A DNA stretch of 36,458 nucleotides from Verrucomicrobiia bacterium. GTDB lineage: Bacteria > Verrucomicrobiota > Verrucomicrobiia > Limisphaerales > UBA11358. Below, one piece after another: positions 16,116-24,529 of the stretch. A program made the position numbers and the translations under genes. The stretch covers positions 1 through 36,458 of the forward strand of contig JANWKE010000148.1 in NCBI GenBank assembly GCA_025451535.1. Direction: 5' to 3'. The notes under the pieces are model-generated. The model was not told where the DNA came from. It did no database searches and worked only from the letters and a program-made list of their open reading frames with translations. Every line of letters begins with the position of its first letter. Within the stretch, counting starts at the first letter, position 1.

Positions 16116-18005
16116 TCATTTTCCAAGCACGAAGTACATGACCACCGCCACGCCGAGCACAAACAGGAAGGCGTAGGTCTGGAGGTTGCCGGTCTGGACC
16201 AGCCGCAAGGCGCGTCCGGTCAAATCCGTGCCGCCGCGCACCAGGCCGATGCACAGGCCTTCCACCAGCCAGCGGTCAATCCAATCCATCACCGCCGCGA
16301 TGAAATCGTGCAGGCGGATGACGGTGGCTTCGTAAAGTTCGTCGAAGTAAAATTTGTTTTTCATCGCGGTCGCCAACGGGCCAAGGATTACCGGCAGCGG
16401 GTCTTTATCGGCTTTGGCGTAAAGCGAGAAGGCGGCAAAGAAACCAATCGCCACCACACATAAACCAAGCGCCGCGGCCAGCGGTGAATTAATGAACGGC
16501 TCGAAAAGCGCCGCGGCCAAGCCTGCGGATTTTTCGGTTTCACCGGCAAACAGGCCGTGATAGACACCGGCGATACCGAGGTAGCCGCCAATGAAACTGA
16601 AAATGGCGAGCACGACCAGCGGCAGCGTCATCACCGCCGGCGATTCGTGCGCGTGCGATGCGATTTCGGATTTTTCCTTGCCGAAGAAAACAACGAAGAA
16701 CAACCGGAAGATGTAGAACGTCGTCAATCCGGCAACCAGAACGCCGGTGATGAAAAGCGGATAGCCCAGCCATGGAAGTTGATGGCCCTGCTCCAACGCT
16801 TGCGCGAGAATGCTGTCTTTGCTGAAAAATCCGCTGAATGGCCACATGCCGGACAGGGCCAGCGCGCCGACGAGGAAGGTCCAGAACGTGACAGGCATTT
16901 TCTGTTTCAGGCTGCCCATCTTCCAGATGTTCTGTTCGTGGTGCAGCGCGATGATGACCGAGCCGGCGCTCAAAAACAGCAGGGCTTTGAAGAAGGCGTG
17001 GGTCGTCAAATGAAACATCGCGGCGGTCTGCCCGGAAAGTCCCACGGCCATCACCATGTAACCCAGTTGCGACAGCGTCGAGTAGGCGATGATGCGTTTG
17101 ATGTCGTCCTGTTGGACGGCGATGAGCGCGGCGAGCAACGCTGTGAATCCGCCGATATAGGCGATGACGTGCAGCGCCTCGGGATTAAGCACAAAGAAGA
17201 TCCGGCACAACATGTAGACACCGGCGGCCACCATGGTCGCGGCGTGGATGAGGGCGCTGACCGGCGTCGGGCCTTCCATGGCATCCGGCAACCACACGTG
17301 CAGCGGAAATTGCGCGGATTTACCTACGGCGCCGCAGAAAACCAGAAGGCCGGCGATGGTCGACATCGCTCCGAGGGCTAAAGAATTCTGTGAAAGTTGG
17401 CCTTGCAGCACGGAAAAATTCAATGAACCGAGAATTCCCCAGATCATCAAAATACCGAGCAGGAATCCGAAGTCGCCGAGACGGTTGACGATAAACGCTT
17501 TTTTCGCGGCGTCACCGGCGCTGGGCTTTTCAAACCAAAAACCGATGAGCAGATAGCTGGAAACACCGACCAGTTCCCAGAAGATGAACATTTCAATGAA
17601 ATTATTGGCCAGCACAATGCCGAGCATCGAGAAGGTGAACAGGCTCATGAATGCGAAGAAGCGCGAGAACCCGCTGTCTTCGTGCATGTAGCCGAACGAA
17701 TAAATGTGAATCGCGCCGCCCACCCCGGTGACAACCAGGAGCATCATCATGCTCAAAGCGTCAAGTTTCAGTCCGAAATCGATGTGCAGGGTGCCGATGG
17801 ACAGCCAGTTTTTGGAAATCTCACCGACCGCCGGCTGCCAGCCGTTGGCGTTGATGAAGATCAGGGAAAGGACGAAACCGGTGACAATGGCGCCGATGGA
17901 CAACAACGCGCTCACCGTGCGGTAACGCAACGTGAACAACGTGATGCCGCCCGCCGCGACCAGCGGCAGGAACAAAATGAGCCAGGGCAGGAGTTCGTAT
18001 TTCAT
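16116..18005 (-). CDS. nuoL: NADH-quinone oxidoreductase subunit L
   Basis: A 629-residue distal proton-pumping subunit. Key segments: NNFIEMFIFWELVGVSSYLLIGFWFEKP (TM4-5 with the coupling Glu), KSAQFPLHVWLPDAMEGPTPVSALIHAATMVAAGVYML (TM7-8 with Lys and His), IKRIIAYSTLSQLGYMVMAVG and FFKALLFLSAGSVIIALHHEQNI. The C-terminal part (KNKFYFDELYEATVIRLHDFIAAVMDWIDRWLVEG) is the start of the long amphipathic helix that lies along the membrane arm, followed by the last TM helix. Length matches typical NuoL. ATG 18005 directly precedes MKYELLPWLILFLPL. The 277-bp gap to nuoK upstream is filled with repeats. Confidence 0.97.
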   Translation of the reverse strand: MKYELLPWLILFLPLVAAGGITLFTLRYRTVSALLSIGAIVTGFVLSLIFINANGWQPAVGEISKNWLSIGTLHIDFGLKLDALSMMMLLVVTGVGGAIHIYSFGYMHEDSGFSRFFAFMSLFTFSMLGIVLANNFIEMFIFWELVGVSSYLLIGFWFEKPSAGDAAKKAFIVNRLGDFGFLLGILMIWGILGSLNFSVLQGQLSQNSLALGAMSTIAGLLVFCGAVGKSAQFPLHVWLPDAMEGPTPVSALIHAATMVAAGVYMLCRIFFVLNPEALHVIAYIGGFTALLAALIAVQQDDIKRIIAYSTLSQLGYMVMAVGLSGQTAAMFHLTTHAFFKALLFLSAGSVIIALHHEQNIWKMGSLKQKMPVTFWTFLVGALALSGMWPFSGFFSKDSILAQALEQGHQLPWLGYPLFITGVLVAGLTTFYIFRLFFVVFFGKEKSEIASHAHESPAVMTLPLVVLAIFSFIGGYLGIAGVYHGLFAGETEKSAGLAAALFEPFINSPLAAALGLCVVAIGFFAAFSLYAKADKDPLPVILGPLATAMKNKFYFDELYEATVIRLHDFIAAVMDWIDRWLVEGLCIGLVRGGTDLTGRALRLVQTGNLQTYAFLFVLGVAVVMYFVLGK

Positions 18006-18013
18006 TTCTGGTC

Positions 18014-18278
18014 AACCACGGATGGACACGGATGGACACGGATAAAACTGCGGCGTGAAACGGGTTGCTCGTAGCGTAGACTTCCAAGTCTGCTGTATCG
18101 CGGGTTTCCCACTCGCAGCAGTGGCACGGGCGTCTCGCCCGTTCGATTCAAGCCAGAAACACACGGGCGGGACGCCCGTACCACTATGCGCTCCGCTGAT
18201 TTGGAAATCGGCGACACAGCAGGTTTAAAAACTGGCGCTACGCGATTGAATCCGTGTTTATCCGTGTTCATCCGTGGT
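18014..18278. repeat. Composite repeat between nuoK and nuoL: CACGGAT arms around a GTAGC element
   Basis: The outer arms are an imperfect ~30-bp inverted repeat made of CACGGAT/ATCCGTG units (18014-18043 and 18249-18278). The right arm includes 33 bp (18246-18278) identical to 27024-27056 upstream of nuoC. Nested within is a 171-bp element (18071-18241) that begins GTAGCGTAG and ends GGCGCTAC, with inner hairpins such as AGACTTCCAAGTCT and ACGGGCGTCTCGCCCGT. The arrangement suggests one repeat inserted into another. No coding sequence is seen here. Confidence 0.65.
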
Positions 18279-18282
18279 TTAA

Positions 18283-18588
18283 TCAAAGCTTCATGCTCGT
18301 CAGGTCTTCGACGTGGGCGGACTGGCGTTTGCGGTACAGCGCCACAATGAGCGCCAGGCCGACCGCCACTTCCGCCGCCGCCACGGTGATGATGAAGAAG
18401 ACCAGGACCTGGCCGTCCAGTTTGTTGTTGAACCGCGAAAACGAAACGAGCGCGAGGTTTGCCGCATTGAGCATCAACTCCAGCGACATGTAAATCACCA
18501 GCAGGTTGCGCCGCATGATGACGCCGAGCAGCCCGAGTGCGAATAACAAGAAACTCACCGTTAAATAATGTTCCAAGCCTACGTTCAT
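18283..18588 (-). CDS. nuoK: NADH-quinone oxidoreductase subunit K
   Basis: A 101-residue, three-helix membrane subunit (MrpC-like). [48 protein letters not shown] includes the conserved Glu in the second helix (MSLELML), and [25 protein letters not shown] holds the second conserved Glu in the third helix; both belong to the proton path. Length is exactly that of the family. The stop lies five bases from the repeat arm that separates it from nuoL. Confidence 0.97.
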   Translation of the reverse strand: MNVGLEHYLTVSFLLFALGLLGVIMRRNLLVIYMSLELMLNAANLALVSFSRFNNKLDGQVLVFFIITVAAAEVAVGLALIVALYRKRQSAHVEDLTSMKL

Positions 18589-18692
18589 GGGTTAGTTAAA
18601 AAAGTGACTGGTTAAATGGGTTAAATAAGTGCCGGCAGCAAAAGCCGCCAACCTTTTTAACCTGCGCCACCCGTTTGACGAATTAACCGATT

Positions 18693-19232
18693 TCATTTCA
18701 AATCTTTTTTGCTCAGCAAAATCACGCCGACCATCGCCACCAACAGCAGGACAGAAACGACTTCAAACGGCAGGACGTATTGCGTAAACAGCAGTTTACC
18801 GAGGGCAGCCGTTCCGCCTTCGAGTTGCGGCGCCGTCGCCTCCGCGCCTGGCGGCATCGCCCCCAAAGCTTTCAAGGAAATCGTCACTATCGCGCCGACG
18901 GATATCAGCCCGGTAACGATGCCGAACAATTTGATTTTCCGGCGTTGTTCCTCCTTTAAATCAAGCAGCATGATGACGAAGAGGAACAGGACGATGACCG
19001 CGCCGGCATAGACGATGATCTGCACCGCCGCGAGAAAGAACGCGTGCAACAGCACGAACAGGCCGGCCATCGAAATGATGGTCAGCACCAGGAACATCGC
19101 GCTGGTGACCGGACTGCGGCTGAAGGGATTGGCGACGACGAGCACGCCGCACAACAGCGTCAGTGCCGCGAAGACGTAAAACAAAACGTCCGGCACCATG
19201 CTTCCGCCGAGCAAGTTGTTGATGGCTTCCAT
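18693..19232 (-). CDS. nuoJ: NADH-quinone oxidoreductase subunit J
   Basis: A 179-residue, five-helix membrane subunit. The third helix (FLAAVQIIVYAGAVIVLFLFVIMLLDL) contains the conserved YAGAV pi-bulge region involved in coupling, and it is preceded by PVTSAMFLVLTIISMAGLFVLLHA. A soluble loop with Pro, Glu and Gly precedes the last helix. It starts six bases after the nuoI stop and is followed by a 104-bp gap before nuoK that holds no recognised gene. Confidence 0.96.
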   Translation of the reverse strand: MEAINNLLGGSMVPDVLFYVFAALTLLCGVLVVANPFSRSPVTSAMFLVLTIISMAGLFVLLHAFFLAAVQIIVYAGAVIVLFLFVIMLLDLKEEQRRKIKLFGIVTGLISVGAIVTISLKALGAMPPGAEATAPQLEGGTAALGKLLFTQYVLPFEVVSVLLLVAMVGVILLSKKDLK

Positions 19233-19238
19233 TGCCGA

Positions 19239-19796
19239 TTAGACTTTCACCGGAAAATTTTCCTGTTCCTTCGCCTCTTCCAGTTTGTGTTTCCATTTCT
19301 GGATGCCGCCATGAACGCCGCCGAGCGCGAGCAGTTTTTCCTTGCCGTAAACCATTTCCTCGCGGCTCAGGCCGGTGAGGGAATAATCCTTGAGCAGGAA
19401 AATCGCCTCCTCCGGGCAGACTTCCTGGCACAGGCCGCAGTAAATGCAACGCAGGAAATTGATTTCGAATTCGTGCGGCATTTTTTCCGCGTTCGGGCGG
19501 TCGGCGAGTTCGCCCGCCGGGCCGGGGGGGATGATTTTGATGGCCTTGGGCGGGCAGACGAATTCGCACAGCTGGCAGGAGACGCACTTGGTATGACCAT
19601 CCTGATCCTTCACCAGATACGGCGCGCCGCGATAATCCGGCGGCACGGCCCATTTCTGCTCCGGATATTCCATCGTGACGGTCTTGCCGCCGAACAATGA
19701 ACGGAGAGCATGCCGGATCGTGACTCTGAATCCGCCGACAATGGCCGGCAAATAAAGCCGCTCCGCAAGCGTCAATGGTTTGCGATTAACAATCAT
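19239..19796 (-). CDS. nuoI: NADH-quinone oxidoreductase subunit I, 2x[4Fe-4S] ferredoxin type
   Basis: A 185-residue peripheral-arm subunit carrying clusters N6a and N6b, which pass electrons toward NuoB. Two motifs are intact: CVSCQLCEFVCPPKAI (about residues 71-86) and CIYCGLCQEVCPEEAI (about 117-132). The N-terminus (LAERLYLPAIVGGFRVTIRHALRSLFG) is the amphipathic membrane-contacting part. The C-terminal 45 residues (YGKEKLLALGGVHGGIQKWKHKLEEAKEQENF) are charged and longer than a minimal NuoI. Confidence 0.97.
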   Translation of the reverse strand: MIVNRKPLTLAERLYLPAIVGGFRVTIRHALRSLFGGKTVTMEYPEQKWAVPPDYRGAPYLVKDQDGHTKCVSCQLCEFVCPPKAIKIIPPGPAGELADRPNAEKMPHEFEINFLRCIYCGLCQEVCPEEAIFLLKDYSLTGLSREEMVYGKEKLLALGGVHGGIQKWKHKLEEAKEQENFPVKV

Positions 19797-19873
19797 TTCA
19801 AATTTTCAATCCGTTTGCGAATCGTTGTTCACGTTTCACGCTTTACGAACACCGCTTGAAACGTGAAACACGA

Positions 19874-20935
19874 TTAACTTTTTGCCCACAAAACTATCGC
19901 CGTCACCAAAATGTTCACCAGCGCCAGCGGCACGAATTTCCGCCAGCCCAAATCCATCAACTGGTCATACCGGAAGCGTGGAAACATCCAGCGCACCCAG
20001 ATGAACAACACCACGAACAAAAGCATTTTCACCAGGAAAACCAGGATGTGTGCGATACCCATCCCCAGGTTCCCCGCCGGGTGATCCAGCCCCCAGAACG
20101 GCAGCGTCCACCCGCCAAAAAACAGCGTTACCATCATCGCCGCCGAGGCGATCATATTGGAATATTCCGCGAGAAAAAACAGCGCGAATTTCATCGAGCT
20201 GTATTCGGTATGATAGCCGCCGACCAGCTCGGTTTCCGCCTCCGGCAAATCGAACGGCAGCCGGTTGGTTTCCGCAAATGACGCGACCAGAAAGATGATG
20301 AACGAAACCGGCGAGTACAACGCCAGCCAGCCGTGTTGCGACTGCCAGCCGATGATCTGGCTCAGGTTCAAATTGCCCACGATGAGAAGGACCGGAATCA
20401 CCGACATGCCCATCGAAATTTCGTAGGAAATCATCTGCGCGCTCGACCGGATGCCGCCCAGAAACGGATATTTCGAGTTCGCCGCGTAACCCGCCAGCAC
20501 GATGCCATAGACGCCGAGCGACACGATGCCGAACGTGTAAAGGATGCCCACATTCAAGTCTGAGATGACCATCTGCTGGTGGCCGATCTGCGAGCCGAAC
20601 GGGATCACCGCGATGACCAGCATCGAAGGAATCACCGCGATGGCCGGCGCGAGCCAGAAATACACCTTCCGCACCCCGGCCGGCGTGAAATCTTCCTTGA
20701 GCATGAACTTCAAGCCGTCGGCCAGCGGCTGGAACAAGCCCAATCGAATCAATACCGGTCCGAGACCGGGGATGGCCTTGACGAATGGCGGGGCGGCGCG
20801 GTTGGGCCCGACGCGGTCCTGAATCCACGCCGAAATTTTGCGCTCGGCCAGCACTGCATAAGCCACCATGCCCTGCACCACGCCAACCACAATGGCGATC
20901 TTGATCACGCTGAAAATGATGAAATTCCAGTTCAT
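19874..20935 (-). CDS. nuoH: NADH-quinone oxidoreductase subunit H
   Basis: A 353-residue membrane subunit that forms the quinone chamber with NuoB and NuoD. Diagnostic pieces: AVLAERKISAWIQDRVGPNRA (about residues 27-47), a PLADGLKFMLKEDFTP segment, and FDLPEAETELVGGYHTEYSSMKFALFFLAEY, which contains the acidic E-channel loop. Length is normal for the family. The start lies one base from the nuoG stop. The 77-bp gap before nuoI contains an inverted CGTTTCACG/CGTGAAACG pair but no gene. Confidence 0.97.
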   Translation of the reverse strand: MNWNFIIFSVIKIAIVVGVVQGMVAYAVLAERKISAWIQDRVGPNRAAPPFVKAIPGLGPVLIRLGLFQPLADGLKFMLKEDFTPAGVRKVYFWLAPAIAVIPSMLVIAVIPFGSQIGHQQMVISDLNVGILYTFGIVSLGVYGIVLAGYAANSKYPFLGGIRSSAQMISYEISMGMSVIPVLLIVGNLNLSQIIGWQSQHGWLALYSPVSFIIFLVASFAETNRLPFDLPEAETELVGGYHTEYSSMKFALFFLAEYSNMIASAAMMVTLFFGGWTLPFWGLDHPAGNLGMGIAHILVFLVKMLLFVVLFIWVRWMFPRFRYDQLMDLGWRKFVPLALVNILVTAIVLWAKS

Positions 20936-20936
20936 G

Positions 20937-22637
20937 TCAGGTGGGGACAGTTACGCCGGTATCGCCGAGGCCCGCCCAGGTCAAACCGTTGAACGCGGGC
21001 ACGTCTTTCGCCATTTCATTGAACAGCCCTTCGATGGTCAGGAAACCGTCCTGGCCGGTGACGTTATAAACCAGGTCGTGCAAAAATTCCCATTCCGGCC
21101 GGGCATCGCCGGGTGCTTCCACGGCCTTCATGAATTTCTGGACGCGGCCTTTGATATTCGTGAACGTGCCGCGCTTCTCGACGTGGGCGCAGCCGGGCAG
21201 AAGGTAATGCGCCCGCTTCGTCGTTTCATTCGGCAGAATGTCGCTGACGATGAGCGTGTCCAGCTTGCCGAGCAGTTCGGCGTCAAGGCTGCTTTTCGTC
21301 ACGTCCTCCCCGAACACAATCAGGGTTTTCACCTTGCCGACCTTGATGCTGTCGGCAATGACCATCATCTTGATGCCCACGTTCGCCTGACAGATGCCGA
21401 TAAGCCGCGCGCCGGTCCGGTTGGGGGTCCGGTCCACGTTCAGCAACAGCTTGTCGCCTTCGCCGAAATACCCGATCGAATCCGTGAGCGCGCCGAACTT
21501 GTCGGCCAATTTTTTGAGCAGCCAGAACTCTTCATTCGTCTGCCGGGCCGAGGCGACGATGGCCACCGAACCGTGGGGCGCCTTTTTCAGCTTTTCAGCA
21601 ATTTCGTTCAACGCCACGGTCCAGGTGGTCTTTTCACTTCTGCCTTCTGAAGTCTGCCTTCGGACTTCCGCCAGCCGGTCGGCGCGGCCTATCCACTTGT
21701 AGTTCAACCGGCCGTGATCGCACATCCAGCAGGCGTTGACGGCGTCGTTTTCGCGCGGCGTGTAGCGGTAAACCTTTTCCTCGCGCGAGCCGACGATGAT
21801 GTTGCAACCGGTCGCGCAGCTCGTGCAGATGCTTTTGGTCTCCTTAAGGAACCACACCCGCATCTGAAAACGGAAATCCTTCGACGTAAGCGCGCCAACC
21901 GGACAGATGTCCACCGTATTCAGGGTGTAATTGTTATCAAACACCTTGCCCGGATAAGCGGTGAGCGTGTTGTAACTGCCGCGATTGACGATGCCGAGCG
22001 CGTCGTCGCCGGCGATGTCCTTGGTGAACCGGATGCAGCGCGTGCACAGGATGCAGCGTTCGTCGTCGAGCACAATGCGCGGACCGAGATCAACCGCCTT
22101 GGGCTTGTGCACTTTCGGCTCCACGAAACGGCTCGCGCTCTGGCCGTAATCCACCGAGTATTCCTGCAATTTACATTCGCCGGCCTGGTCGCAGATCGGA
22201 CAATCCAGCGGATGATTGATGAGCAAAAATTCCAGCACGCCCTCGCGCATCTGTTTTACGCCGGGTGTCTGGGTGTAAATCTCCATGCCGGGCGAAATCG
22301 GCGTGGCGCAGGCGATGGCCGGGCGCGGCGATTTGGCGATTTTCGGCGTGCCGTCGGGATTTATCACCGGCTTGCGGTCCGGGCCGAGCGCCGGCGTGCC
22401 GAATTCAACCAGGCACATGCGGCAGTTGCCCGCAACCGGCAGCTTCGGATGATAGCAATAGTGCGGCACGTCCGTCTTCGCCAGTTCGCACGCCTGAATC
22501 ATCGTCGTGGGCACGAGCTTGCCCTGCCAATCCGGCATCAGCTTCGGCACCTCGAGCTCGCGCCCGTCCACCTTCACCTTGATTTTTTCAATCGCCGGCG
22601 CGGCGGGTTTTGTTTCAGTTGTGGCGGTGTTTGACAT
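20937..22637 (-). CDS. nuoG: NADH-quinone oxidoreductase subunit G, short form
   Basis: A 566-residue peripheral-arm subunit. The N-terminal [2Fe-2S] ferredoxin domain has HYCYHPKLPVAGNCRMCLVEF; the HxxxCxxC...C cluster follows (HPLDCPICDQAGECKLQEYS); then the [4Fe-4S] motif CILCTRCIRF...CPVGAL; then CTSCATGCNI and CWMCDHGR at the start of the molybdopterin-oxidoreductase-like domain. That last domain is shortened: the protein is well below the 690-900 residues typical of NuoG, though LPGCAHVEKRGTFTNIKGRVQ, its usual late motif, is present. Short forms occur in several phyla. The initial ATAT-rich linker (MSNTATTETKPAAPA) is extra. A repeat-filled gap of 224 bp separates it from nuoF. Confidence 0.95.
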   Translation of the reverse strand: MSNTATTETKPAAPAIEKIKVKVDGRELEVPKLMPDWQGKLVPTTMIQACELAKTDVPHYCYHPKLPVAGNCRMCLVEFGTPALGPDRKPVINPDGTPKIAKSPRPAIACATPISPGMEIYTQTPGVKQMREGVLEFLLINHPLDCPICDQAGECKLQEYSVDYGQSASRFVEPKVHKPKAVDLGPRIVLDDERCILCTRCIRFTKDIAGDDALGIVNRGSYNTLTAYPGKVFDNNYTLNTVDICPVGALTSKDFRFQMRVWFLKETKSICTSCATGCNIIVGSREEKVYRYTPRENDAVNACWMCDHGRLNYKWIGRADRLAEVRRQTSEGRSEKTTWTVALNEIAEKLKKAPHGSVAIVASARQTNEEFWLLKKLADKFGALTDSIGYFGEGDKLLLNVDRTPNRTGARLIGICQANVGIKMMVIADSIKVGKVKTLIVFGEDVTKSSLDAELLGKLDTLIVSDILPNETTKRAHYLLPGCAHVEKRGTFTNIKGRVQKFMKAVEAPGDARPEWEFLHDLVYNVTGQDGFLTIEGLFNEMAKDVPAFNGLTWAGLGDTGVTVPT

Positions 22638-22680
22638 TTCTATTTAACGCAAAGACGCAAAGACGCGGAGAAAAATGTCG

Positions 22681-22836
22681 GTAGCACCCGCGTCCCGCGG
22701 GTTGTTTCGGGCGTCACGCCCGAAACCGACTGCCGACGGACATCTCCAGTAATTCTTTGTCGGATTCCTGTCATGCGCGCGCCGTGGCAATTCGGCGAGA
22801 CGCCGAATTGAACCCGCCGGAGGCGGGTGCTACCCA
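22681..22836. repeat. 156-bp GTAGCAC repeat, copy B, between nuoF and nuoG
   Basis: Ends GTAGCACCCGC (22681-22691) and GCGGGTGCTAC (22823-22833) are a perfect 11-bp terminal inverted repeat. It matches copy A (14224-14379) closely in its outer parts and has the same length. The adjacent 22645-22664 is a run of CGCAAAGA units. No transposase is encoded, so if mobile it would be a non-autonomous (MITE- or REP-like) element. Confidence 0.75.
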
Positions 22837-22861
22837 CAGCTTTTGAGTGTTCAATTTTCAT

Positions 22862-24322
22862 TTAATGCGCAGTTGCCGATTCATGTTGCTGCGACGGCGT
22901 CGTGTCCGGGTCAATTTTTCCCTGCGCGCGGCGTTCCTCGTCGGCCTTGCCTTTGGCGATAAATTCGTCCTTAAATTTCGCGACAAAACTTTGCACCGGC
23001 CACGAGCAGGCCTCACCAAACGCGCATATCGTCCGGCCGCCGGGAATATTGTCGGCGATTTTAACCAGATAATCCGCGTCGCTCGCCCGGCCTTCGCCGT
23101 GCGTGAGCCGATGCAATGCCTTGCTCATCCAGAGCGAGCCTTCGCGGCAGGGCGTGCATTGGCCGCAGCTTTCGTGCGCGTAAAATTCAGCTATGTTGGC
23201 CAGCGCTTCGACAATGTCCACACTGTCATCCATCACGATGATGGCGCTGGAACCGCTCATGGAACCGGCGGCGATGAGCGAGTCGAAATCGTAAGGCAAA
23301 TCCAGCATGTCCATTTCCTGTTCGACCATCTGGCCGTCCGGACCTTTGCGCTTGAGCTTGAACTTCTCGCCCGCTTTGAAAACTTTCGCCGACGAACCAC
23401 CTGGAATAACGGCCTTCAGCTTGCGTGGTGGCCGGCCCGGCTCGGGCTCACGGAGACCGCCGCCAAACGCCGGATCGTTGATCAGCTGGCCGATAGTGAC
23501 CTTGCCGGTCTCGATTTCGTAGTAGCCGGGTCGTTTGACGTGGCCGCTGAGGCTGACAATGCGCGTGCCGGTATTGTTTGGGGTGCCGAGCTTGGCATAC
23601 TCCGCGCCGCCCAGCGCGACGATGTGTTTCACGTCGCACAGCGTCTCGACGTTGTTGACGATGGTCGGGCACATCCACAGGCCGAGCACGGCCGGGAAAT
23701 ACGGCGGCTTGATGCGGGGATACGGCCGCTTGCCTTCAAGCGATTCGATAAGGCCGGTTTACTCGCCGCAAATGTAGGCGCCGGCACCGCGATGAACGGA
23801 AATCTCCAGATCGTATCCGCGGCCAAGAATGTTTTTGCCGAGAAAATTCTTCGCGCGGGCTTCTTTCAACGCCCGGTTCAGCAGCTTCGCGCCTTCGGGC
23901 ATTTCGCCGCGGATGTAAATGTAGGCCAGCTTCACATCGTTCGCGAAGCACGAGATGATCATGCCCTCGATGAGCTGGTGCGGGTCCTTGTGGATGATCT
24001 GGCGGTCTTTGAACGTGCCCGGCTCGGATTCATCGGCGTTACAGATCAGGTAAATCGGCTTGCCGCTCTTGCGGTCAACGAAGCTCCATTTCAGCCCGCA
24101 GGAAAAGCCCGCGCCGCCGCGGCCGCGCAGGCCGGAGATCTTCACGTCCTCGCGGATTTGTTCCTGCGGCGACTGGGTTTTGCCATCGGGCAGGGTCCGG
24201 GGCGGTATCATCAACGCCTTCTTCAGCGCTTCGTAGCCGCCGTGGCGCAAATAACATTCGATGTCGGGCGTGTAACCCGGTTCATCGGCGTATTTTAAAA
24301 CCAGTTTGTATTCCTGCGGCAT
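22862..24322 (-). CDS. nuoF: NADH-quinone oxidoreductase subunit F, interrupted by an in-frame TAA
   Basis: The NADH- and FMN-binding subunit. From ATG 24322 it reads [17 protein letters not shown], then [18 protein letters not shown] (NADH/FMN glycine-rich site), [14 protein letters not shown], and GAGAYICGE. It is then stopped by TAA at 23759-23761 (codon 188). The same frame continues without a break as [30 protein letters not shown] and the N3 cluster motif [11 protein letters not shown], ending at TAA 22862-22864, about 486 codons in all. The stop occupies the second Glu of the conserved CGEET motif (GAA to TAA is one change). Sequencing error, recent nonsense mutation and read-through are all possible; as written the gene yields a 187-residue fragment without the iron-sulfur cluster. 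Confidence 0.93.
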
Positions 24323-24417
24323 GTTAAAGTGACAAGTGACGAGTGGCGAGTGACAGGTTGCGAAACGCACGGCTTGACTGGCTGACGAAACCCTTTAGCC
24401 TGTCAGACGTTCCGGCT

Positions 24418-24491
24418 TGCCCGATGGTGTAACGGTAGCACAGCAGACTCTGGATCTGTTTGTCATGGTTCAAATCCATGTCGGGCAGCCA
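24418..24491 (+). tRNA. tRNA-Gln (CTG)
   Basis: A complete cloverleaf: acceptor arms TGCCCGA (24418-24424) and TCGGGCA (24481-24487) pair over 7 bp; D-arm with GTAACGGTAG; anticodon stem GCAGA/TCTGT with loop CTCTGGA, so anticodon CTG; T-arm CATGG-TTCAAAT-CCATG; discriminator G and encoded CCA. The U1-A72 end pair is typical of tRNA-Gln. It lies on the plus strand in the nuoE-nuoF gap, opposite to the nuo genes. Confidence 0.93.
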
Positions 24492-24529
24492 TTCAATTGT
24501 GGAATTCGGATTTCGGAGTGCGGAATTTT

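Noticed and set aside
16557-17381. 274-codon plus-strand frame opposite nuoL
   Set aside because: Antisense shadow; Glu/Arg/His-rich without family resemblance.
12638-22836. CRISPR array
   Set aside because: The repeats are few, palindromic, of different lengths and far apart; no regular spacers and no cas genes.
22640-22861. 73-codon frame on the minus strand between nuoF and nuoG
   Set aside because: It is read from the 156-bp repeat (copy B) and spacer repeats, not a gene.
22847-24298. 483-codon open frame on the plus strand opposite nuoF
   Set aside because: It is the antisense shadow of nuoF, kept open by GC-rich codon bias; composition is Arg/Ala/Val-rich with no recognisable domain, while the minus strand has all NuoF motifs.
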